Below are positions 21,970 through 33,171 of a DNA stretch of 64,000 bases, piece by piece. Both the position numbers and the translations under genes were made by a program. Positions within the stretch are counted from its first letter, which is position 1; every line of letters begins with the position of its first letter. This DNA comes from Nematostella vectensis. Taxonomy: Eukaryota; Cnidaria; Anthozoa; Actiniaria; Edwardsiidae. The stretch spans positions 9,604,022-9,668,021 of the forward strand of contig NC_064045.1 in assembly GCF_932526225.1 (NCBI RefSeq), written 5' to 3'. The notes below the pieces were generated by a model. It was given only the letters and a program-made list of their open reading frames with translations. It made no database searches and was not told the DNA's origin.

Positions 21970-24640
21970 TGCACTTACTACAATTCATTTCTTGGCCCCT
22001 GCAACATCATGTAAAAGCGGGCTATCATTACTTAGGTCTTATTAGATATATCCGTGCGTTAAAGTGGCCACTACGAATAGCTATAGGTAGGTCTGCAAAT
22101 CAGGGAAGCCGTATGCGTATGAACGGGTTACCTGTGGATGGAAATTACATTGTAACTTTATTTTAACACGATAAAAAAATCAGGACATAGTAATGTGATT
22201 AATAAAAAAACTATCTACCCTTACTTTAGTAAGCCTAAGAATAATAAATATATTATCATAATAGTATCTATATTCATTATGAAATTGTGTTAAGGATTCT
22301 GTTTGTAGAAGAAATAAAGGCAATCCATTCCATAACCTTGCCAGGCAGGGGTCCGGGCCCCCGATCACACCTGTTGTCAGATATTTGGCTTAGAAATAAC
22401 AAAAACATGTTAGGAAAACCCTGGAAAACAATGGATCTGGCACCCTGTTTTTCTTGGAAACCTTGCTTTGGAACTAGACTGCGTAGCGGCGGTTTGTTTG
22501 TGGTTTATGCAGCGCGAAACAATGGCTGTGGAATTTAGGTCGCGCTAAGTCTATTACTAGGATTTCGCAAAAAAACGTAACGCAACGAAAATAAAAACGT
22601 AACGCAACGAAAAAAAGCGTAACGCAACGAACAAAAATAAAACCCATGAAACAAACGCCGCCTGGAACCGCCCCTGAAATATGTTTTATGGAACATATTT
22701 GTACGGTGTGGGGACTCGTTTCTTGGGTTATATATGTGGCTAAATGCAATTTAGGCGATGTTAAAACCGAGACTGTGGGGGCTCTAACGCCTTCCGGCAT
22801 CTGCTGCGACCCCCTCCCCACTCTATATGCCTTCGGGAGCTCGGGGTTGAGGGGAGGGGCTATTAGACGGTGTGATAGCTGCGGGTGGTCAGCAGTGCCA
22901 CGAGGCCGGGAGCGCTTTGACATTTGCCAGCCCTTAGTCGGGCAGGCTTTACTCGATTGGTTGCACGGGATCGAGGCGGATCCATAACGTAAGTCAAGGC
23001 CATTAGGTGGTCACGGATAGCCCGGCATTGCATTATCGCTACCGTTCACTATCGGATCGCAACTCAACGCTGCAGCTTCCCACCCACCCTCTCCTTTGGT
23101 AAGTATCTCAAGGGGTAAGTATTCCACTGAGTATGTCTCAGTGTGACAGGTACCGGGTGGTGGGCGTGGCTCCGTTGCCATGGTAACCCCACGCATTCTA
23201 TCTACCGGGGGCGCTCACCACCTAGCAACAAGGTACCTAACGCCAAGCCCATCAGTTGCTGGGTTTTAACGGTTACATATTATGGTCAGTAAATTTTATA
23301 ATGGAGCGAGACCATCCAAAGATCTTATGGACCATATTGAAGTCACGTCGTCCAGCAAGTTTACGCCAGTTCAGTTGTTCAAAAAGGGGCTCTACGTCGC
23401 CATCAAAGTTTCAGGGCCGTAGCAAGGGGTGGGGCACTAGGGGCATGTCCCCTCAATATTTGCAAAAAAAAAAACAAACAAACAAGGAAATGTCCAGTAG
23501 GGCGTGGCTGTGCCTCCAAATATTTTCTTGATGTTTCTGTATTGTGACCCCCCTCTCCAATATTTCAAAGTCTGCTATGGCACTGAGTTTGAATTGGTCA
23601 AGTTTGATTAATGTTCATTAACATGATAATCTGCGTCAAACGTTTACTTGATGTTTCATATTTGCACTCTATTCGTCTGCATGAAACAATTGGAGAGTTA
23701 AATCTTGTAAAAAAGTAAATGCAAATTTAAACAAAAGACTTTGTTATTATAATTGAAAAGTAAAATTGCCGAAATGGTACATTAATTTGATCGTTCTTTC
23801 TGCTTACTTAACCCTTTTTTCATTCATAGTTCACCCAATATTTGCACAAATGAAAATATAAAAATATTTTTTTGGTTAGCAGTTAAATATTAGTATCTAA
23901 GGGATTTACGAGCATGGTAGTTAACGCTATTCAGACCTGGCTTTTTGAGGCTTCCTCTGACCGGGGGTGGGCTCTTTCGGCCCCCCATCCGTAACTTTTG
24001 AACCATTGGAGCTATTATGACCAAATAATAAAGCAGAAACGAGCAATATTTCTGTTTTTGTTAGATGTGTTTCCTGTATGTCTATTTTCGATAATCTTGC
24101 AGTAGACATATATCATTAGTGACACTGTTTCTATGACAACAATATATGACAACTGTGACGTCATTGATTGGCATGGTACCTTTAATATAGCATAAGTTTG
24201 CAACTGGACTCTTAATTAAAATAATAATTTAAATATCTTTTCCAAAAATGTGTTTTTCTACTTTTTATTTAAAATAGAGGAATAAAAAAAGGATTTTGCC
24301 AAATTTTGATGGTAGTTAAAAAAAAAACAGCGAATTCTAGCCTATTATGTGACATCAGCATCCGCCATCTTGGATCCGCCATCTTGGATTTAATGAGAGT
24401 TATTTATTTTAATCAATAAAAACTGGGTGGCAAAATCTGAAGCTTTTTGACAATATTTAATCTTCGGTTCAAGTTGTATTAATGATTTCAGGTGGATATG
24501 AATGTTTTTTGCTATTTCTACAAGCACTATTTCGAGAAGGTCAAAAATTGACAAAAAACACCACCCCTCCCCCCCTAAAATAAAGATGTAAATTTTTATT
24601 GTGTTTTCAAAACTTGGTATAAAGCGTTTATATGAAATGG
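21970..24640. other. Gene-free repeat-rich stretch
   Basis: No coding region that I would defend. It contains three copies of a CGTAACGCAACGAA motif near 22574-22630, a region around 23000-23240 that may be a short transposon, and low-complexity AT sequence. Confidence 0.5.
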
Positions 24641-24659
24641 ATTTACGTTGAGCACGTCG

Positions 24660-25100
24660 TATTAATAGGATATTTACAGGCTATTTCCAGGTTTCTCTGG
24701 GCCCCCTTTCTGCACATTTATAGACTATTTCTAGGGTAGCTGTAGCTGCATCGTGTAGATTTACAGACTAATTTCAGACTATTTACAGGCTATTTCCAGG
24801 GTTCTTTGGGCCCGCTTTCTGCACATTTACAGACTATTTCCAGGGTAGCTGTAGCTGCACCGCGTAGGATTTTCAGACTATTTACAGGCTATTTACGGGG
24901 TTCTCCGGGCACATTTACAGTTTATTTCCAATGTAGCTGAACCGTATATTTTTACCGACTATTTACAGACAATTCGTTTCAAGACTTCTATGGGCATCGT
25001 CTTGATTTTAATTTACAGACTATTTCCAGAGTAATGTTGTCTGTAAAAATGATTTACATAGTCTGAAAATATTTACAGACTATTTCCATACACTGGATAG
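24660..25100. repeat. Diverged tandem array with ATTTACAGACTATTTCCAGG core
   Basis: Repeating blocks contain TACAGACTATTTCCAGGGT and GTAGCTGTAGCTGCA. The higher-order unit is about 120-130 bp, with about three units plus degenerate flanks. No protein frame runs through it. Confidence 0.75.
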
Positions 25101-25495
25101 GACACGATTTTTCCAGTGCAAAGGGGGGGGGGGGAACACCCCTAAATCCTCCACCTAGATCTAATCTACAGTAAGTCTCAGTTATTATACCTAGCTCGGA
25201 TATTTTTACGATGAATCACCTCCTCTTATTGTCTTAAATCCTAAAATAAAGGCCACAAATAAACTGTCATTGTTTCGTGATGCGTATTTCTTCAGAATAA
25301 AAAGATATTTCTAATGTTTGGGCAGTTAGGAAGTTTCGCGTTACCTTGATGCCTCTTACTTACTTTTAACAGGACTTATTTGCCAGTAAATGCAAGGAAT
25401 ATGCAATTTTAAAATGTTATTTTTCTGTTTCTTTGAAACATTTCTATGCAAAGAATGCCTAGTCGACAAAAATTCACTACACGCACAAATTGTTA

Positions 25496-25760
25496 AGCAC
25501 GGGTGGCCTAGTTTGTTAGCATATCGGCCTCTCATAACGCTGTGGCCCAGGTTCGAATCCTGGCTCAAGCTGGGTATTTTTTCCGAGTTCCTACCTTGAT
25601 TCGAATTTGTGTCACAAATGTGTCGAAGTTATTCTCCCGTGTTTCCAGTCTTCTTCGATAAGGACACTGTACAGTACGATGACCAGTTCCGTAGCAGTCC
25701 TGGTACCGTATCACTCAGCATTTGTTTTTATCTTTTTGCCTCGAATATTGTAGATTTGAA
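25496..25760 (+). mobile_element. tRNA-derived SINE, likely tRNA-Met-like head
   Basis: The head 25500-25570 has an A-box-like GTGGCCTAGTTTGTTAGC and a perfect B-box GGTTCGAATCC. The anticodon-loop position reads CTCATAA (CAT). The acceptor arms do not pair, so it is not a working tRNA gene. The tail continues with TTTTTTCCGAGTTCC and unrelated sequence, as in SINEs. The right end is approximate. Confidence 0.65.
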
Positions 25761-25961
25761 CAATCCAAAACTACCTAAATGATACAAAACTATTAACCTT
25801 TCCTGAGATATGAATCTAGTTTATTTCATCCAATGGTTTGTTCAGAAAGTATCATTATTTTGAAGCGATTTTCAGAATTGTTGCTAAAATGAACGGCATT
25901 TACTGCACAGTGAACCGACCCGTGTCACGAAAGTCAGATGAAAACAACGTCCTTTGGGGAC

Positions 25962-25983
25962 GACTGGGTGATTTCATAGAACG
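25962..25983 (+). repeat. Outer inverted repeat of the Polinton, left
   Basis: GACTGGGTGATTTCATAGAA followed by CG matches the reverse complement of 39946-39967 at 20 of 22 positions. It marks the probable left end of the element. Confidence 0.6.
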
Positions 25984-26044
25984 GGCTTGGAGGCGCGCCG
26001 AGCCACCCCCCCCCCCCCCCCCCCCCCCCAGCCCCGTTTCAGGC

Positions 26045-26310
26045 AGATGAGGCCTCGCGTACATAAATAATTGGGGCAACTGTGTGTGTAGGCCGGGCGC
26101 GCCCCACGTACACGACTTTTCGGGGCATTTGTATGTGTAGGCCGGGCGCGCCCCACGTACACGACTTTTCGGGGCATTTGTATGTGTAGGCCGGGCGCGC
26201 CCCACGTACACGACTTTTCGGGGCGGCTGCGCACGTAGGCCGGGCGCACCCCGCGTACATAGCTTCTCGGGATCGACTGCGCATGCAGGCCAGGCGCGCC
26301 CCACGTAAAG
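26045..26310. repeat. 49-bp tandem array with GGCGCGCC core near the left Polinton end
   Basis: Five units start with GGCCGGGCGCGCC-like sequence at about 26091, 26140, 26189, 26238 and 26288, a period of 49-50 bp. Each also carries CCACGTACACGACTTTTCGG. Poly-C and poly-G runs flank the array (26005-26029 and 26345-26362). Long minus-strand frames here only translate the repeat. Confidence 0.9.
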
Positions 26311-26622
26311 CCCCCAAGGCCTGGGGTATACCGTCTGGGGGGACTGGGGGGGGGGGGGGGGGTTCAGTGAAAGCGGGCTGGCGTCCGCCGCCCGGCTCAC
26401 CGCGCCCCAACGCCCGTTTTTCGTTTACCCTAGGGCATACCCGAGGCCTGTGGTATGCCGTCTGGGGGCCTCGTGGGAGAGGGGTCGCTAAAAGCATTTG
26501 CTTTAAGGGGGTGGCGGTGCGTGCCCGTTTTCGGTAGCGCTAGGCGCTGGGGGAAGCATGGGGGAGCCTAGCGCCTAGCGCTAACGATAACAGGGTGGCT
26601 GGCCCCCTTTGGGTGGTAACAT

Positions 26623-27283
26623 GTGGGAACCTTGCAATTAGACCCTCGTCTGTCCTGTAGTATACCGAGCCTACGGAGCGCGGAATAACCGTTTTTCGGC
26701 CGTAAATTCAAAGCCGCTGGCGTGGCGTTTAAACCTAAGTTTTACTCGAACACCTCGCTCCCGAACTCCTCGCGAATTTCTTGCAGTCTCTTTTTCATCT
26801 TTCGCGTGTCTCCAGGGACTTTCTCGGGGGCCCTTTCTTGCTTTTTTTCTCTCGCGATGCGAGGCCGTGTCGAGCTCTGATAGTGGCCTTAAGCGCGTAG
26901 TATCTCTCTTGTTCCCGAAGTATTAGCTGAAACTCTTCGTCTGAGATATGCCGGTTTTGCAGAGCCTTAGAGACCAGCTCGCTGATCGAGTTTTTCTTAC
27001 TCTCTGCTAAAACCATCGTGTCTTCGTGTTTAGCCACCTTGCTCGTAAGACCTCTAGAGACTATCCCTGCGCCTACACCCACGACACCGACCAGCCCAGC
27101 GACCCCTGCCAGCGGACCGCCGATCAGAACCCCTATCCCACTCAAAGAGACTCCTACGCCGGCGCTGGAGAGCGCCCCTGCAGCGATGCCGGATGCCACA
27201 GACACAGCATGGGTAACGGCAAAGGCGCGCTTATACTTTTTTCCGCACCTGTCGATGATGCGTTATCTCGTTGTCTAGAACCG
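26623..27283 (+). repeat. Left terminal inverted repeat of the Polinton
   Basis: Starts GTGGGAACCTTGCAATTAGA and ends CGTTGTCTAGAACCG. It is the inverted counterpart of 38917-39666. The left copy lacks about 110 bp present in the right copy near its outer end. It carries its own copy of the TIR gene. Confidence 0.9.
26752..27270 (-). pseudogene. TIR-borne glycine-rich membrane protein, left copy, frameshifted
   Basis: Same protein as the one at 38889-39443: a glycine/alanine-rich hydrophobic segment (GVGVSLSGIGVLIGGPLAG) followed by a charged helical tail (HISDEEFQLILREQERY). A one-base change in the A7 run near 26850 throws the C-terminus out of frame. The conserved ending EEFGSEVFE is still present in the other frame, with its stop at 26752-26754. 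The function is unknown to me. Confidence 0.75.
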
Positions 27284-27289
27284 TAGGTG

Positions 27290-27925
27290 TGTCATGTAGG
27301 TGTCAAGGGGGTGCAAATATTTGCCAACCTGACATGACGTCATCGACGAGGTCACTAAAACGGCAATACTTGTATCTCATCATAGAAACATCATAAGGCG
27401 GTCTAACTTGGCAGATGTCATGCAGGTGTCAAGGGGGGTGCAAAGATATGGTGCCTCGGCATGACGTCATCGATGACGTCACTAAAAACGGCAATACTCA
27501 TATCTCATCATAGAAACATCATTAGGCGGTCTAACTTAGCAGATGTCATGTAGGTGTCAAGGGGGGTGCAACGATATGTCAACTGAGCATGACGTCATCA
27601 ATGACGTCACTAAAAACGGCATTACTCATATCTCATCATTGAAACTTCAAACGGTGGTCTGACTTGGTAGATGTCATGTAGATGTCAAGGGGGGTGCAAC
27701 GATATGTCAACTCGGCATGACGTCATCGATGATGTCAAAAAAAACGGCAATACTCATATCTCATCATAGAAACATCATAAGGCGGTCTAATTTGGCAGAT
27801 GTCATGTAGGTGTCAAGAGGGTGCAACGATATGATGCCTCGGCATGACGTCATCGATGACGTCACTTAAAACGGCAATACTCATATCTCATCATAGAAAC
27901 TTCAAACGGCGGTCTGACTTGGTCG
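27290..27925. repeat. 128-bp tandem array with paired CRE/ATF palindromes
   Basis: Five units start at 27290, 27416, 27544, 27672 and 27800, each with TGTCATGTAGGTGTCAAGGG. The middle of units 2, 3 and 5 is TGACGTCATCGATGACGTCA or a one-base variant, a palindrome made of two TGACGTCA sites. Units 1 and 4 have one site damaged. The array lies between the left TIR and the polymerase gene, and has no counterpart at the right end. Confidence 0.92.
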
Positions 27926-30900
27926 ATGGCTCGGTGTGGTGGGTCTCGCACGAGCGAGTCTCTGCGGGCAAAAGCAGTGTTGCCACCGGTGCTTGAGATG
28001 GTAGACCCCGACCGGCGCTACAGACTCTTTACGGTCGTTGGTAAGACCCCCGCAGAGCCATTGGCGCCAATCACAGAGGAGGAAGGGCGCTCGGAGCACA
28101 AGATCGGTGGGTCATTAGTCAAAAGAAGGGACCAAATCGCAGTCGGCGCCCTGGAAGGCATCGATGCGGGTATTTGGGAGAAAGGACGAAGTACTTCGTC
28201 TACGTGAGATACGAGCCTCGCCCTTTACCTGAGCAAAATTTTGAGCCTGGGCCAATGTTTGAGCGAGAGGGGGTGACACCTTCGCTAACTGTGTTGTGAG
28301 TTATGTTGCCGACTTCTTGAGGAATCGCGGCACCTCGCGCTCCCTTGGTCTAACCAAGACATGAGGCAAGATCCTCGAGCGATATAACAAGATGCTGGCC
28401 ACTACGGGATGCACCAAAAAAGACCTCTTTGAGATGGAAAGGAAGCTCGAGGTAAAGCTAGTAGCCGTGGACGCCCTGGGCAACGTTATGTGGGACTCGG
28501 GGAAGTACAAGACTAAGGCGAGGGTCACTATCCCTTGCCACAATACTCACGCCTGGGCGGAGCTTCCGACCGATTCACCTACGATCACGAGCGTCCACGG
28601 CCTAGATTTCGAGGCTGAGGGGGAGCTTCGTTCGTTATGTCAGGAGAAGGCAGCGCTTCGCGCTACCAGTGCCGCCACAAAAACTCGCGAGGCAAAAGTG
28701 CGAGAGGTGCTCATTCGCTTTATAAACAGGGCGATCCCCAGAAGCACGAGGATCTGGTTGTGCGGGCGTGTTATACTCACGCACGAAGGCAAACTGTACC
28801 GATCGGGACAGGACGAAGCGGCTATCGACAGGGCGTTTACAGACGAGACAGGATGTGATCCTCAATGGCTCCCTGATGATCACCCAGCCTACCAAGAGTA
28901 CACCGAAGCTACGCACTCGATGGGCCGAGCAATAGGGTATCGCTTCAAGAAGTGGACCCAAAGAGAGAACATCAGGCCAACGCCCCTTAAATACAGGGAC
29001 GTCTGGCGAGCGGCGCAGGTTGAGTCCAAAGTGTGGAATAGCAAGGAAAACTTAGGGGCGCAGCCTCATGCGCACATCGACATGCATGCGGCGTACCTAG
29101 GATGCGAGGACAGTCTCTCCGGGGGCGCCTCGGACGCCATTGATTTGGTACGGAAATACGACTTCCCTACTAACGTGTATCGTATCGCGGATGTTGTGGA
29201 ACGGCCATTGAGCGAGGTTCTTCAACTAACCGGGGCCATTCAGCTGACCGAGTGGGAGTTCTCTGAGGCCTGCCACCTCTACACTTCCGTGAGGGTAGGG
29301 CAGCACTTGGAACAAAACGAGGGATGGATCACAACGCCAGAGCTCAAGGACCTGTTAGACTCGGTTGACCTCGTCATGGCCACGGCGAGGGAGGTGTTGT
29401 ATAGCGTCGGAAAAAAGGACTCCATCACGTTCCCCCTTTCCATCGCGTGCCTCCCCGGCGGCGAAGACTCGCAGTACCCTGAGGGTCGAGATCTCGCCGT
29501 CCGTTTCGTAGGCAAGTGCGCTCGCCATGGCGACGAGTCCTCGGTCGTAGTCCGCGACCGTGAAGAAGCCGCGTATCTGACAAACCTCCTTGCGGGCACC
29601 GACCACTTACTTAACTTCGAGCATGCCGACGGGGCTCATCTGATCCAATACAAAGACGGTGTCCAGAGCTCACAATGGTACCATATCAGGGCCTTCGTCT
29701 TGGCGTACACAAACATAGCGTTGCGACGCATGTTGAGGCGGATCCCTCGCGAAGACGTCCTCCGAGTGTGCACAGATGCCATATACGCGAAGGCGGTGCC
29801 CAGTGGTGTGAAGCTCGTGGAGCGAAATCCGAGGTATGGAGAGTGGCGCCACAAGAAGCCTGGGTACGAGTGGCGACCCGAAGCGGCTTGGGGTCCGAAG
29901 AGGTCGGGGTGCTTGGCTAGGGAGCCAAGCCCTGCGCCGAGTCTGCCGTGCGATCTAGTGGATGCAACCTCTGCGAAGATGTATCTAGCCGGCCAAGGAG
30001 GATCGGGGAAGACCGAGTGGGCGGTGAGCATGTTACGCGGCCGCAACTTTGTGGTGCTCACCCCCGAGAACGACCTCGCTCACGACCATCGCAACAACCC
30101 GCGCCTCGCGGGGAAGGCTCAAACCTACCACCACTACCTCTGCATACCAGTGGAGAAGCCGATAGAGGAGTGGAGACCTTCCGAGCTTGGGCACAAACTC
30201 GACCGTCTCACAGAAGTAATCATCATTGACGAGTGCTGTAAGGTACAGACTAAAGTGCTACGCGCCATCCTAGGATATTTCGCCACGCGGCCGTGTCAGG
30301 TAGTGTGTTGTGGCGACTATGGGCAGGTCCCGCCCTGGGGAGATAAAGAGGGGCTTCACGATATGCTCAAGGAGTAGGCACAAGGGAACATCCGCTGGTT
30401 CGAGTCCAACTACCGCTGCCTGTGTGAAGACTGCGGAAAGCCGTACAGTACATGCGACTGCGGCTCTGCCGCGCCCTCCTCCAGGCTCCAAGACATAAAG
30501 GGCCGGATTTGGTGTCAGCCAGATTCCCAACAGCTTGAGGTGTTTCGAGAGGAGTGGGATGGGGTGGCGTTCGACGCGGCGATCGAGCAGGCCCGCCCAA
30601 GCGATATGTGGGTGTGCTCGACCAACAAGATGGGGGCTCTTGTTCGGCAGCGATTGGTAGAGCACCACAGGAAAAACTACCCCCGATTGCCAGCAACCAT
30701 CCGCTTTGACCCCGATCCTAGCGTCGCGTATCGTTATCGCAAGCAAGGGCGGCCAGTGCCCGTGCCAGGCAAAAGGGGTGAGAAGGTCGACGCGTACAAA
30801 AACACGGTAGTCGAGGTTCCTCTCTTAACGTGCTTCCCCTCGAGTCGAAATACGCGGGCTGGGGAACCGTCCACCGGGTGCACGGCGATACTATCCAGAC

Positions 30901-31156
30901 TCCAAGACGTCTGTTTATCATAGACCACAGCTTAGAGGGCTGGATCACGAATGCTGTATACACCGGCATCTCCCGCGTGCGTCACGCCGACCACGTAGTC
31001 CGCGTGATCCCCCCCGATAACACCCCCGGTGCCTTGGTTCCCACAGAACTGCAGGCTACGCCCAGTGAAGAGCTCATTATAGCGCGAATCAAGCGATACG
31101 CTATAGACGACAACAAAAGGGTCGCACAAAGTACACGGGATCGCACCACGTTCTGA
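27926..31156 (+). pseudogene. Polinton family B DNA polymerase fused to an SF1-type helicase, broken
   Basis: Polinton replication protein. The main open stretch is 28392-30377 (661 codons). A probable N-terminal part from ATG 27926 is separated by a frameshift near 28170 and by stops before 28392. Motif A is DMHAAY (Asp at 29079-29081). The region before motif C (HIRAFVLAYTN) matches protein-primed PolB spacing. Motif C reads CTDAI, so the first aspartate of the DTDS motif is cysteine. After a linker come Walker A GQGGSGKT (about 29991), Walker B IIIDEC (about 30221) and GDYGQ (about 30316). An in-frame TAG at 30375-30377 interrupts the helicase. The frame continues with a cysteine cluster (CLCEDCGKPYSTCDC), then shifts near 30825 to the last part with VHGDTI and NAVYTGISRVR, ending at TGA 31154. 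The PolB-helicase join lies within one open frame. Confidence 0.78.
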
Positions 31157-31291
31157 CGGTAGACCACGTACTCGGCATGATTGCTGACGCGGAAAAGAAG
31201 TGCACGGTCTGTGGCGCTTAGCTTCTCGCCGTCGGCCCTTGTCCTGGAGGTCTTCCTCGTTTACGGCGATGTACACCTCCGTTCCGACCTC

Positions 31292-32068
31292 TTAGGGGGG
31301 CTTTTCGGCTTTGAGAGGCACGCGCCTCAGCTTTATGGCGTCTTTAGGCGCAAAGCCAGTCATGCGAGTCTTCGTTGCGTTTATGTCCAAGATGACGATT
31401 GGCAAAGCAGTAACCCACTCGCGGTTTGTTTCGCCGGATGCAAGCTCCTTCGAGTACTGCGCACGAAATAGGCGCTGTGCCAGCCAGCGATGGAAAGACT
31501 CGGCGAAAGCTTTGCTTCTGTGATGCCCTGGCTCAGCCCGTCGGACCTCCACCCCGTGGTCTGTTAGGAGCTTCGTGGTAGCACCCTTGAACTCCTTGCC
31601 GTCATCAACCATGAGGACTTTAGGCCATGTGAGAGGTCCCTCTGCATAGATGTCAGCGAGTTCGCGGGAGACGACGGCCGCGCTCTTAGTCCTCAGTGGG
31701 CGGGCGGCTTTATATCGTGAAGCAACGTCAACGACAGTCAGGGCATACTTGTACCCGCGGTCGGTTGGCAAGAATAGCAGGTCCGACTGGTGGATACGGT
31801 TTGGTATCTGCTCCGAGAAGTGGGCGTAGGTAGTCGGAGGAGGGGGTGTCTGTGTGTAGCCCCCGACGGGCTGCGAGCTTACCCACTTGCGCACTCTATC
31901 TATGGAGGCTGTGCCCTTGGGAAGTTTGGCATGCAGAGCGGTCACTCCCTGGAAGCCACCTCTGGCGTAGTATATAGGACGAAGGAACGCATCGAGTTCT
32001 TCGTCGGACATGCGCTTCGCCGCCATTACGTGTCGGCAATTTACTGCAACAGGTGTATCAGTCTCCAA
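31292..32068 (-). CDS. Polinton retroviral-type (RVE) integrase
   Basis: Would insert the element into host DNA. 258 codons, open. The likely start is one of the internal methionines (MAAKRMSDEELDAFLRP), because the upstream residues look unrelated. DDE residues are visible: D in HQSDLLFLP, D in VLMVDDGKEF and E in AFAESFHRW, with the usual D-x(~60)-D-x(~35)-E spacing. It lies convergent to the polymerase gene, as is common in Polintons. I see no C-terminal chromodomain, so it may be short. It is one of the few core genes in this copy without an obvious break. Confidence 0.85.
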   Translation of the reverse strand: METDTPVAVNCRHVMAAKRMSDEELDAFLRPIYYARGGFQGVTALHAKLPKGTASIDRVRKWVSSQPVGGYTQTPPPPTTYAHFSEQIPNRIHQSDLLFLPTDRGYKYALTVVDVASRYKAARPLRTKSAAVVSRELADIYAEGPLTWPKVLMVDDGKEFKGATTKLLTDHGVEVRRAEPGHHRSKAFAESFHRWLAQRLFRAQYSKELASGETNREWVTALPIVILDINATKTRMTGFAPKDAIKLRRVPLKAEKPP

Positions 32069-32383
32069 CAGGCGGTTGCCGTCTGCTCGGGTAGTGCCGA
32101 GGCAGTCTTTCTGAGGTCGGTCGGCCCTCGGAGAACGACATTGGCGAACCTCTTAACGCACATCCTGTCTGCGCGCCACAACTCGATGCTTCGGTTAGCA
32201 ATGTCACCAAAGCTAAATAACCCACCCATCGACGGCACCTTCGGTGTCACTCGCTTAGCAGCGGCTGCTACCTCGTGCATAGCACTCCACAACTGGTCTG
32301 CAATCATCTTATACGTATACGCATACGTATACGCGCAGTATGGAAAAAGGCCGCCTAGATGCAGCGCCGGAACGGCAGCTGCA

Positions 32384-32784
32384 TCACAGCAAGCGGCTAG
32401 CTGTGTAGCCGATGGCGAGAGCGCCGGCGCCAATGTACGCCAACTCGGCGTTTTTCTGCGTTTTGCTGGGGATGTAGTAGTCGGACAGCTCAGGAGCCCG
32501 CATCGACTCCAGGGATTGTTTTGGTCGGGTCTGGTTGTAAAGTTTGAGCGCGTAGTCAGTGTCGGTGAAGTTTTGCTTTGCGAGGGCCTTTCTCTCGCGA
32601 CTTTGAGCTTGCCAATCGAGGATTTTTTTGTCGCCGCTGTTGGTAGCGTCCATAGTGTTGTTGGTATTTCTCTAGGACCTTGTCGTGCCTCATCGTTCGA
32701 CAGGAACTTTGTGAGATAGTTGCCACCAACGAATGCAGTCGCGTTTAGGACGGCGCCACCAGCCAAAATCGCGATGGAGGCCAT
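32384..32784 (-). pseudogene. Small Polinton accessory protein with N- and C-terminal hydrophobic ends, two frameshifts
   Basis: Starts MASIAILAGGAVLNATAF (hydrophobic), continues in a charged helical middle and ends with NAELAYIGAGALAIGYTA, a second membrane-like segment. The N-terminal frame is lost near 32693, and the frame returns at the A7 run near 32620 to FTDTDYALKLYNQTRP. The intact form would be about 130 residues. I associate this type with cnidarian Polintons, but its role is unknown. Confidence 0.6.
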
Positions 32785-32876
32785 CGAGTAGTGTGTGATG
32801 CTGTGTGTACCTGTACATACATGAACACGAGTCTAATACATGGCCTACATATGTAGTAGTGTGCCACAGTACACTA

Positions 32877-33101
32877 CTACATGGGCAGGATCTTCTGGTC
32901 TTCAAGGTAACCCTTCAAAGCGACAGCACCTGCAACGGCGGCAGTCATTTTTGCGTAGTTCATGGCGTTCGCGGAGGTGTCTTTGGTGAAGTCTTCGCGC
33001 AAGACCTTGCGCCCAACCCAACCGATACCGGCGACGAGGCCGGTTATGACTGCAGCGTCGGTGATGGTCTTTGTAATCTTGCTTTGCTGCGTCGTCGACA
33101 T
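32877..33101 (-). CDS. Small Polinton membrane protein, 74 residues
   Basis: I chose MSTTQQSKITKTITDAAV as the start because the longer reading adds only MHHTRVRIY. It has two hydrophobic segments (AAVITGLVAGIGWVG and MTAAVAGAVALKGYL) separated by a short polar stretch. It is open and intact. It lies between two other small minus-strand genes of the element, likely one transcription unit. TATATATA lies just upstream of the start. Function unknown; a virion membrane or scaffold role is only a guess. Confidence 0.6.
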   Translation of the reverse strand: MSTTQQSKITKTITDAAVITGLVAGIGWVGRKVLREDFTKDTSANAMNYAKMTAAVAGAVALKGYLEDQKILPM

Positions 33102-33171
33102 ATATATGCGTACACGCGTATGATGCAAGGACGTGCGGATATGGGTGGGGCCCTTGTGTTTAAATGTCTGC

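Noticed and set aside
22646-22987. 113-codon plus-strand ORF and opposing 149-codon ORF
   Set aside because: Overlapping frames in repeat-like GC-rich sequence; neither looks like a known or conserved protein.
25496-25570. Functional tRNA-Met gene
   Set aside because: A and B boxes are present but the acceptor ends do not pair, and the sequence runs on into a SINE-like body.
25900-26537. Several overlapping proline/arginine-rich ORFs of 80-166 codons
   Set aside because: They translate the 49-bp GC-rich array and the C/G runs in several frames; the peptide repeats follow the DNA period.
31790-32719. 309-codon plus-strand ORF
   Set aside because: Shadow of the integrase and accessory genes on the minus strand; its residues show no family pattern.
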